From assembly GCA_016709725.1 (NCBI GenBank), contig JADJMG010000007.1, forward strand, positions 310,001 through 374,000: a stretch of 64,000 nt of DNA, in the 5' to 3' direction. This DNA is from Bacteroidota bacterium. GTDB lineage: Bacteria; Bacteroidota; Bacteroidia; AKYH767-A; OLB10. The notes below the pieces were generated by a model. That model was not told the origin of the DNA, did no database searches, and saw only the letters and a list, made by a program, of their open reading frames with translations. The translations under genes and the position numbers were made by a program. Below are positions 7,892-16,429 of this stretch, in pieces; the first letter of the stretch is position 1, and each line of letters starts with the position of its first letter.

Positions 7892-9900
7892 TTGAAACGG
7901 AGACTTCTTACAACTGGATTTACAGTAACAGTTTTTGTACTGAGTTTTTTGAACTGGTTTTGTAATTCAGCCGAAAAAAAGAAGGACGAGGAACGTACTA
8001 CATATGCTGGATTAAGTGACTCAGCGCAGTATGTAGGTATGGAAACTTGCAAAGGTTGTCATATTGAAGTGCATGAATCATTTAGTCATACCGGTATGGG
8101 TTTGTCTTTTGATGCAGCCAGCAAGAAAAAATCATCAGGCAATTTTTCTTGTCATCCACAAATTTTTGATTCCGATAAAAATTTATTCTATCATCCATAC
8201 TGGAAAGGAGATTCATTGTATTTTAAAGAATACAGAATGGAAGGGAGGGACACCGTTTTTAGTCGAGAAGAAAACATTCGTTATATCGTAGGTTCAGGCC
8301 AACATACCAACTCACACATTTGGGAAAGCAATGGTTATTTATTTCAGGCACCCATGACATTTTACACCCAGAAAGGCAAATGGGATTTACCACCGGGATT
8401 TGAAGACGGAAACAACACCCGCTTTGGCCGAAAAATAGGATTGGAATGCATGAGTTGTCATAATGCCTATCCTGAATTTGTGCAGGGATCAGAAAACAAA
8501 TTTAGCTTAGTAAAAAATGGAATCGATTGTGAGCGATGTCACGGTCCGGGCAGCATCCATGTAAAAGAAAAATCATCAGGAATATTAATTGATACCTCAA
8601 AATATATTGATTATTCTATTGTTAATCCATCTAAGCTTCCTATCTACCTTCAATTCGATTTATGTCAACGCTGCCATATTCAAGGAAACGTTGTATTAAA
8701 TGAAGGAAAATCCTTTTTTGATTTCAAACCTGGGATGAAGCTTTCAGAGGTAATGAATGTTTTTATGCCGGTATATAAAAACAACGAAGAGCAACACATC
8801 ATGGCTTCTCATGCAGAGCGATTGAAAATGAGTAAATGCTTTTTAGTAGTATCAGAAAGAGAAAAAAGTAAGAAATCAGAAAAAATCTGCATCCATTCAA
8901 AAACGGTTTAACTTGTATTACATGTCACAATCCGCATGTATCGGTGAAAAAAACGAATAACACAATATTCAATGCGGCTTGTGGGAACTGCCATCAACTG
9001 GGCAAAGATCCCTTATGCACTGAAAAATTAGAAATTCGGAAAAAGAGAAACGACAATTGCATTAGTTGTCATATGCCACAACATGGTGCCTCGGACATAC
9101 CACATGTAAGTGTACACGATCATCGCATTGGAATTCATCGTGAAGTAGTAGAAGAACCTAATAGGATAAGGGAATTTGTGGGCATTGCTTGTATCAACAA
9201 CGACGAAACCACGAATCAAGTGAAGGCGCAAGCTTATATCAATTATGTGGAAAAATTTGGTATGGACAAAAGCTTACTCGATTCAGCATTAAAGTATGTA
9301 GGTGACGAGTCGCAAGTTTCATTGGAAAAAAATATTCATCAGTTGGTACAGATTGCCTATTTAAAAGGTAATTCAACCATAATTGCAACCTATATTGAGC
9401 GTATTCCAAATTTGCTGAAGAAATTAAATAAACCATCATTAGAAAATAGAGATGCCTGGACATCCTACCGAATTGGAGAGAGTTATCAGCGGATGGGCGT
9501 TTCAAAAAGTGCTTTACTGTGGTTTCAAAATGCTTATGAATTAGCCCCTTTATCAGCAGAGTTTACAAATAAATATGCGAACGAACTGGCCAAATTGGGA
9601 AATCATTCAAAAGCTAAGGAGCTCTTTAATTTGCTCATTAATGAACATCCTTACTATGCAGCTGGCTATTGCAACATGGGATATTTTATTTTAGTGGCTG
9701 AAAGAAATATTAAATTAGCACATACGTTATTCGATAAAGCGTTGAAACTGGATCCTGATTATGAATTAGCTTTGTTAAATAAAGCCAATGCCTATTTGTT
9801 AGAAAGCAATAAGACTTTGGCCATACAATCCATTCAGCGTGTGCTGAAAATAAATCCAGCCAATCAACAGGCGAAGACGGCACTTCAACAATTAAAATAA
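7892..9900 (+). CDS. Multiheme c-type cytochrome with C-terminal TPR, frameshifted
   Basis: Exported electron-transfer protein. The N-terminus (TTG start, MKRRLL, hydrophobic stretch ending SFLNWFCNS) is a signal peptide, possibly lipoprotein-like. Seven CxxCH haem sites are readable: CKGCH, CMSCH, CERCH and CQRCH in the first frame, CITCH in the second frame just before its first ATG, then CGNCH and CISCH. A TPR domain of about 200 residues follows. The frame breaks at the A6 run 8880-8885; one extra A restores a continuous protein through CITCHNPHVSVKK. So 7892-8911 and 8944-9900 are one gene. The partner enzyme and electron acceptor are unknown; the family resembles cytochrome c554-type multihaem proteins. 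Confidence 0.85.
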
Positions 9901-9908
9901 AATTAAAA

Positions 9909-10970
9909 GTGGCAAAAAAGAAAAGTAAAATGAGCAGAGGAGGAAAGCGTTTCTTACAAGCTTTCGGTGCGGTAATCTTTCTTTCAGCTTTAATTTTATG
10001 CTGGGGATTGTATCAAAAAATATTTGCACCCAATGATTTCGACAATAAAAGAGATCAAATAATTTACATCCCTACTGGATCAACGATTGATGATGTAGTA
10101 CTTTATTTAAAAGAAGAAGGATTAGTTGACGACACGGAAGCATTTAGTTGGGTAGCAGAGAAAATGAATTATTCAGCCAATGTAAAGCCGGGAAAGTATC
10201 AGCTGAAAAATAGAATGAGTAACAAAGAAATTGTTACTTTATTAAGATCAGGTAAGCAGGTACCCATTCGTTTAACATTTAGCAATATCAGAACCAGCTA
10301 TGATTTGGCAGGCGCTGTAGGAGGTAAAATTGAAGCGGATTCTGCTTCCATAGCCTATCTTTTTAAAGACAAAGTGTATCTAGCAAAATACGGTTTGACA
10401 GAAGAAAATAGCTTATGCTTGATGATTCCAAATACCTATGAATTCAAGTGGAATACTTCTGCCGAAGAATTTTTTGAACGAATGAGTGTAGAGTATAAAA
10501 AGTTTTGGACAACTCAACGTAAAGCAAAATCGAAAAACATTGGATTGACTCAAACTCAAGTATGTGTATTAGCTTCCATTGTGGATAAGGAAACTCGTAA
10601 AAATGATGAGAAACCTCTTGTTGCGGGTGTATATATGAATCGATATTTGAAAGGCTGGAAGTTGGAAGCAGATCCTACTTTGGTTTATGCCTCGGGCGAT
10701 TTTACCATTCGAAGAGTACTCAATGAACATAAAGAAATCGATTCCCCTTACAATACATATTTGTATACTGGACTACCACCAGGTCCCATTTGCATGCCTG
10801 CTATTTCATCAGTTGATGCAGTACTAAATTATACTAAGCATGACTTTATGTTCTTCTGCGCAAGAGAAGATTTTTCGGGATACCACTCTTTTGCAAAGAA
10901 TTATGTTCAACACCTAATAAATGCCCGACGTTTTCAAAAAGAATTGGATCGACGAAATATTAAATCTTGA
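9909..10970 (+). CDS. mltG: Endolytic murein transglycosylase MltG (YceG-like)
   Basis: Inner-membrane lytic transglycosylase that cuts nascent glycan strands and ends their elongation. 353 aa from a GTG at 9909 (ATG at 9930 is an alternative that loses seven residues). A basic N-terminus and one membrane helix (about 15-33) precede a LysM-like region and the YceG catalytic domain. The catalytic glutamate is in LASIVDKETRK near residue 228, with ADPTLVYA and SPYNTYLYTGLPPGPI as further family signatures. It starts 8 bases after the cytochrome gene and could share its transcript. Confidence 0.93.
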   Translation: MAKKKSKMSRGGKRFLQAFGAVIFLSALILCWGLYQKIFAPNDFDNKRDQIIYIPTGSTIDDVVLYLKEEGLVDDTEAFSWVAEKMNYSANVKPGKYQLKNRMSNKEIVTLLRSGKQVPIRLTFSNIRTSYDLAGAVGGKIEADSASIAYLFKDKVYLAKYGLTEENSLCLMIPNTYEFKWNTSAEEFFERMSVEYKKFWTTQRKAKSKNIGLTQTQVCVLASIVDKETRKNDEKPLVAGVYMNRYLKGWKLEADPTLVYASGDFTIRRVLNEHKEIDSPYNTYLYTGLPPGPICMPAISSVDAVLNYTKHDFMFFCAREDFSGYHSFAKNYVQHLINARRFQKELDRRNIKS

Positions 10971-10997
10971 TTTAAATAATCACTACCTTTATTAGAT

Positions 10998-12966
10998 ATG
11001 AAATCCATTGCATTTTTAATATCGATGCTATTCATTTCCTCTTGGGGATTTGCTCAAGAAGATAGTGTGATCGATTCTTTGCAGATTCAATTAAAAAATC
11101 ATCGGGCGAATAAATTAAAAATAGATGCTGCGGCTACTCCCTTATTTGATACTACTGAAGCCATTATTTTATTTGGTATTTCAAAAGCTTATTTTGGAAA
11201 CGATCCCATTAAGGCTACTGCTTATGCCAATCAACTTCTACAATTAGCTAATAAAATAAAGTACGCGCAGGGACTTGCGAATGCAAATTATTGCTTTGGC
11301 AATATTGCCATGGATAAAGGTGATTACCTTGTTTCTTTAACCTTTCTAAACAAATCATTACAGAAAAACAAAGAACTTGGAAATAAAACGGGGCTTGCAG
11401 CTTGTTACAATAGCATTGGAATTATTTATTGGAATCAAGGAAATTATACAAAAGCATTAGAGAATTATCTAGCTTCTCTAAAGATGATGGAAGAGATCGG
11501 AAATAAGTATGGCATTGCAGTACTGTATGGTAATATTGGAATCATAAATGTGGAGCAAGGGAACGTTGAATCGGCGGAGAAAAATTATTTATCCTCACTT
11601 AAAATTTTTGAAGAGATAAAATCGAAACAAGGCATTGCATCTTCCTATAATAATTTGGGAAATGTGTATGCGGATGAAGGCAAATACGAAAAAGCACTTC
11701 AGTATTATTTGAATGCATTGTCACTTCAAAAGGAAATGAAGAATGACGATGGAATTTCCATCTCATACAATAATATTGGGGAAATTTATATCAATTTAGA
11801 AAAACCAGATCAAGCCCTTAGAAAATCTTTTTGAGGCTGTAAAATACCAGACAAAAATTGAAGATAAGGAAGGTCTTTCGGGTACACTTTTAAATATCGG
11901 GACTGCTTATTTCAAGAAGAAGAATTTAATAGAATCAGAAAAATATTTAACTCAATCATTGAATCTTTCGAAGGAGATTGGTAGTTTGGATAATTTAAAA
12001 TTCAACTATGAAGCGTTTATCAAACTAGATAGTGCAAAAGGAGATTTTAAGAATGCCTTTCGTCATTATAAATTATTCATCTCTACCCGCGACAGTTTGT
12101 ATAATGAAGAAAACACTCGAAAATCAGTGCAAGTACAAATGCAATATGATTTTGATAAAAAAGAAAGTTTAGCCAAAGCAGATCAGGATAAAAAAGATGC
12201 TTTAGCGAAAAAAGAATTGCAAAAGCAGAAATTAATTCGAGATGGATTTATGTTCGTATTTGCTGTGGTTGGATTCTTTGCCTTAGTTTTCTTCAATCAA
12301 CGAAACAAAATCAGAACAGGGAAAAAGAGAAGTGATGATTTATTACTGAACATTTTGCCTTTAGAAGTGGCTGAAGAATTAAAGTCGAAAGGAAGTGCCC
12401 AAGCTAAACAATTTGAGAGTGTAACCGTGATGTTTACGGATTTTAAAAACTTCACACAAATAAGTGAGAAACTAAATCCAGCAGAGTTAGTTGCCGAAAT
12501 TGATACTTGCTTTAAAGCTTTTGACGACATTATTACACGTCACAAAATTGAGAAGATCAAGACGATGGGGGATAGTTATATGTGCGTGGGCGGACTTCCG
12601 ATTTCAAATTCCACACATGCTTTGGATGTTGTTTCGGCAGGGCTAGAAATTCAACAATATATGTTAGCTCATCAACAAAATAGTATTCGAGAAGGACGAA
12701 CACCATTTGAAATCCGCATTGGAATACACACAGGACCTGTCGTAGCTGGCATTGTAGGTGTAAAGAAATTCGCTTATGATATTTGGGGAGATACGGTAAA
12801 TATTGCTTCAAGAATGGAATCGAGTGGAGAAGCTGGAAAAGTTAATATCAGTGGAAGCACTTTTGAATTCGTGAAAGATCGTTTTCAATGTGAGTACAGA
12901 GGAAAAGTAGAAGCAAAAAATAAAGGTGAGATTGATATGTTTTATGTTGATCGAACTATTAGTTAA
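10998..12966 (+). CDS. TPR-containing class III adenylate/guanylate cyclase, frameshifted
   Basis: Membrane signalling enzyme predicted to make cAMP or cGMP. A signal peptide (MKSIAFLISMLF...WGFAQ) leads into five or more TPR repeats of roughly 40 residues (the CYNSIGIIYWNQGNYTKALE type), then a coiled coil (KKESLAKADQDKKDALAKKE), one membrane helix (FMFVFAVVGFFALVFF) and a C-terminal cyclase domain. The cyclase has VTVMFTDFKNFT (metal-binding Asp) and KTMGDSYMCVGG. The frame shifts at 11822-11832 (an extra A or T in AAAATCTTTTT); 10998-11834 and 11959-12966 are halves of one gene. TPRs outside and cyclase inside is inferred from topology. Confidence 0.87.
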
Positions 12967-13106
12967 TTAAAATATGGCTTTTTTTCGACGATTAAAGGTT
13001 CAAGGCAATCGTATTTATCCTTTCGCTTTAAGAAGACTCATTAAATGCTGTTATTATTTCATTAATTAATGAATCATTTTCTGTCTATTTACCCTATTTT
13101 TGCCCC

Positions 13107-14311
13107 ATGAAAATTGGATTGATCAGAGAAGAGAAGATACCTCACGATAAGCGTGTGGCTTTTACCCCTTTACAGTGCAAAGCATTATTAAAAGATTTTC
13201 CAGAGTAAAATTAGTAGTTCAGCCTTGCGACTATCGTTGTTTTACAAATGATGAATATAAAATGCATGCGATTCCTTTGCAAGAAGATTTGTCGGATTGT
13301 GATGTGCTTATTGGTGTAAAGGAAGTGCCTAAGCAATTTTTAATCGAAGGAAAAAAATACCTTTTCTTTTCACATACCATCAAAAAGCAAAAACATAATC
13401 GCGATTTGCTAAGGGCTATTCTTGCAAAAAAATTCAGTTAATTGATTATGAGTGTTTGGTGGATAAGAGCGAAAACAGAGTCATCGGTTTTGGTCGCTTT
13501 GCTGGAATGGTAGGAGCTTATAATGGTATCATGGCATATGGATTAAAGTACGGACTCTTTAACCTCAAGTCCGCCCATCTTTGTCATGATAAAAAAGAAG
13601 TGTTTAAGGAATTAGAAAGAATCAATTTACCAAACATTAAAATAGTAGTGACAGGAGGAGGGAGAGTGGCTAATGGTGCCATGGAAACATTAGGCGTACT
13701 GGGGAATCCGGAAGGTGACAGCTTTTGAATTTTTAAATTATTCGTTTCGTGAACCAGTGTATGTACAGTTGCATTCAGAAGATTATTATAAAGCCAAAGA
13801 TGGATCCGATTTTAGTAAATCTGAATTTTACCATCACCCCGAAAAGTTCGATTGTCATTTTGCTACTGGAAATTCATTTGCGAGTTTTTGTGATTTACTC
13901 ATCCATTGCACTTTTTGGGATCCCAAGGCTCCTGTGCTATTTACAGTCGAAAAAATGCGCAATCCAAAATTTCATATCAGTGTTATTGCTGATGTGACTT
14001 GTGATATGAATGGAAGTATCCCATCCACCACAAGACCAACTACGATTGAGGATAAATTCTATGGATACAATCCCAACACCGAAGAGATAGACGAAGCTTT
14101 TGCGCCTAGCACTATAACCGTGATGGCTATAGACAATTTACCTTGTGAATTACCACGCGATGCATCCGATGGATTTGGAAAACATTTATTAGAGCGTGTA
14201 ATGCCATGTTTAGTGGGTGAGGATGACGGACTCATTGAAAGGGCGACATAGCAAAAAAATGGAAAATTCATGCCGCACTTTGAGTATTTGAGTGATTATG
14301 TGGCGGATTAG
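13107..14311 (+). CDS. Saccharopine/lysine dehydrogenase-like NAD(P) oxidoreductase, broken by indels
   Basis: Resembles the LYS1-type saccharopine dehydrogenase / alanine dehydrogenase N-domain family of about 400 aa. It starts ATG 13107 with MKIGLIREEKIPHDKRVAFTP and ends DYVAD at 14311. Four pieces align end to end after indel repair: 13107-13206, 13175-13441 (join at CC 13200-13201), 13456-13728 (join at A7 13436-13442) and 13715-14251 (join at G4 13701-13704). An in-frame TAG at 14249-14251 is followed by the conserved NGKFMPHFEYL tail. The Rossmann part (VVTGGGRVANGAMETL) and SHTIKKQ are clear. Substrate is inferred only from family. The gene is either inactive or, more likely, badly sequenced. 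Confidence 0.8.
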
Positions 14312-14336
14312 TTTCGAGAAAAATATTGTGAAATAA

Positions 14337-15002
14337 TTACGCTGTCTGCGTTGATGCTTCCTTCAGTATCGCAATGGTATTACTGGGCGAGGTAGAGCTA
14401 AAAACAGTATTGCCAGCTACTAAAATATCGGCGCCACAACGAACTAATTCCGATGCGTTTTTTAAGTCAACACCACCATCAATTTCAATCTTTGCACCTG
14501 AATTTTTCTGAATAATCAAGTTTTTTAAATCTTCAATCTTATTAAAAGTATTGCGAATAAAACTTTGACCTCCAAAGCCGGGGTTCACCGACATCAGAAC
14601 GACCACATCAATAGAAGCTATAACTTCCGACAAAACAGCAATAGGAGTGTGTGGATTAATTGCCACACCTGCTAAAATGCCCAACTGTCGCATTTTTTGA
14701 ATGGTGCGATGTAAGTGGGTACATGCTTCATAGTGTACTGAAATGATGGAAGCGCCTGCATCAGCAAAAGCGGCTAAGTATTGATCTGGATTCACAATCA
14801 TTAAATGAACATCCAGTGGTTTGCGAGCATGTTTTTTTACTGCTTTCAATACTGGAAATCCGAAGGAAATATTCGGCACAAAAACTCCATCCATCACATC
14901 CACATGAAACCAATCGGCTTTACTGTCATTAATCATTTTAATATCTCTCTCGAGATTTCCAAAATCGGCTGAAAGGACTGAAGGGGCAATGAGTACAGAC
15001 AT
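14337..15002 (-). CDS. rpe: Ribulose-phosphate 3-epimerase
   Basis: Interconverts ribulose 5-phosphate and xylulose 5-phosphate in the pentose phosphate pathway. 221 aa from ATG 15002 (MSVLIAPSVLSADF); an upstream in-frame start would add 18 residues not found in the family. Signatures: HVDVMDGVFVPN, DVHLMIVNPDQY, MSVNPGFGGQSF and EIDGGV, which together carry the metal ligands and catalytic aspartates. It lies downstream of rpoD, with a 325-base spacer that holds an inverted repeat. Confidence 0.96.
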   Translation of the reverse strand: MSVLIAPSVLSADFGNLERDIKMINDSKADWFHVDVMDGVFVPNISFGFPVLKAVKKHARKPLDVHLMIVNPDQYLAAFADAGASIISVHYEACTHLHRTIQKMRQLGILAGVAINPHTPIAVLSEVIASIDVVVLMSVNPGFGGQSFIRNTFNKIEDLKNLIIQKNSGAKIEIDGGVDLKNASELVRCGADILVAGNTVFSSTSPSNTIAILKEASTQTA

Positions 15003-15129
15003 AGTGAGTAGGGTATAGGCAAATTTCGTGAAAAAAAAGGAATAATTGATAAACAACGAAATTTTAATTGGATTCTCGATTCAAGGAATAGCTATATGAA
15101 TAAAATTATTTCATTGATAATGAAGACGC

Positions 15130-15252
15130 ATTTAAAACGCAGCGGGCGCAACGTTAAAGCAATGAACGCAGCGTTTCTAATTCGAATAAATATAATAAAA
15201 CCTAAAATCCTTCGCGTCCGCTGCGGAATCGTTGCTCCCGCCGCGTTTAAAT
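15130..15252. repeat. Long imperfect inverted repeat in the rpe-rpoD spacer
   Basis: The arm at 15130-15153 (ATTTAAAACGCAGCGGGCGC...) is almost the reverse complement of 15230-15252 (...TCCCGCCGCGTTTAAAT), with about three differences in 23-24 bases. The arms are much GC-richer than the surroundings. The intervening 76 bases contain a partial copy, AACGCAGCGTTT. No ORF is supported. This is the only structure seen in the 325-base spacer between rpe and rpoD. Confidence 0.6.
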
Positions 15253-15327
15253 TAGCTGCTTTCTCATAAAAAAATCCCCGCAGATTGCTCCACGAGGATC
15301 ATTTACTAAACCCAAAATGCGTATCTT

Positions 15328-16191
15328 TTATCCTAAGTAAGTTCTCAGGATTTTGCTTCTTGAAGTATGTTTCAATCGGCGAATGGCTTTTTCTTTTATT
15401 TGACGTACGCGCTCACGAGTCAATTCAAAACGTTCTCCAATCTCTTCTAAGGTCATGGGCGAATCGTTTAAGCCAAAGTATAAGCGAATCACATCGGCTT
15501 CGCGAGGAGTCAGCGTATAAAGCGCTCGCTCAATTTCACGACGCAATGACTCGGTGATTAAATTATTTTCAGGTGAGGGGGCTACATCTTCACCGGGCAT
15601 TAAGTCCATTAAGGTACCATCTTCCCCTTGAATTAAGGGTGCATCCATCGAAACATGTCGGCCTGATGATCGCATGGTATCCATCACATCATCCACAGAA
15701 ATATTTAATACCGTTGATAATTCTTCATTGGTAGGTTCACGTTCAAATTCCTGTTCCAGCTTGGCAAAAGCACGATTTATTTTATTGATGAATCCAATTT
15801 TATTTAATGGCAATCGAACAATACGAGCTTGCTCCGCTAATGCTTGTAGAATACTTTGACGAATCCACCAAACTGCATAAGAAATGAATTTGAATCCACG
15901 AGTTTCATCAAAGCGTTGTGCTGCTTTAATAAGTCCTAAATTACCTTCATTAATTAAATCGCCCAAGGTCAAACCTTGATTTTGATATTGCTTTGCAACC
16001 GATACGACGAAACGCAAGTTCGCTTTAGTTAAACGTTCTAAAGCGGTGCGATCACCTTCTTTAATACGTCGCGCCAAATTCACCTCTTCTTCGGGTTTCA
16101 GTAATTCTACTTTTCCAATTTCCTGCAAATACTTATCTAAAGATGCTGTTTCGCGATTAGTGACTTGCTTGGTAATTTTTAACTGTCTAAT
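15328..16191 (-). CDS. rpoD: Housekeeping sigma factor RpoD with apparent ATT start
   Basis: Primary sigma-70 factor. Read from ATT at 16191 it gives 287 aa, the usual Bacteroidota RpoD length, beginning (M)RQLKITKQVTNRETASLDKYL. In that frame there is no ATG, GTG or TTG between the upstream stop (TAA at 16267-16269) and this codon. The first TTG (16128) would remove region 1.2. Region 2 (NLRFVVSVAKQYQNQGLTLGDL, then FISYAVWWIRQSI), region 3 and region 4.2 (EEIGERFELTRERVRQIKEKAIRRLKH) are intact. The position next to pnp-rpsO and rpe supports the housekeeping role. The ATT start could be real or a base error for ATG. Confidence 0.93.
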   Translation of the reverse strand: MRQLKITKQVTNRETASLDKYLQEIGKVELLKPEEEVNLARRIKEGDRTALERLTKANLRFVVSVAKQYQNQGLTLGDLINEGNLGLIKAAQRFDETRGFKFISYAVWWIRQSILQALAEQARIVRLPLNKIGFINKINRAFAKLEQEFEREPTNEELSTVLNISVDDVMDTMRSSGRHVSMDAPLIQGEDGTLMDLMPGEDVAPSPENNLITESLRREIERALYTLTPREADVIRLYFGLNDSPMTLEEIGERFELTRERVRQIKEKAIRRLKHTSRSKILRTYLG

Positions 16192-16365
16192 TATTTTTTC
16201 AAAGATTATGGCTTCGTAACGAGGCTTCCCTCCGTGTGGTTGCGAAATCTTTTTTAGGCGATGTGATTAGCTTGTAAGGTTTAGAAAAGTATGGTCAAAT
16301 ACTAAAAAACATGAACAGAAATGGAAAGGTATGATGATAATATTACAATCCATCTAATGTATATC

Positions 16366-16401
16366 AAAAAAAAGAAAGTCTGCTATAACTAGCAGACTTT
16401 C
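16366..16401 (-). terminator. Terminator after pnp
   Basis: GAAAGTCTGCTA (16374-16385) and TAGCAGACTTTC (16390-16401) form a perfect 12-bp stem with loop TAAC. On the minus strand eight T follow. It separates pnp from rpoD. Confidence 0.9.
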
Positions 16402-16429
16402 AAATATTTAATAGGTGTTTAGGAAAGGC

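Noticed and set aside
7887..7894. Promoter -7 box TAATTTTG before the cytochrome gene
   Set aside because: It includes the stop of the acetyltransferase and the TTG start itself, no -33 element is present, and the gene is likely cotranscribed.
14249..14251. TAG recoding (also at 62961-62963)
   Set aside because: Other genes here, such as the M16, LptD-like and accD genes, end in TAG. Both in-frame TAGs lie in genes with other indels and are explained by a paired gain and loss in nearby homopolymers.
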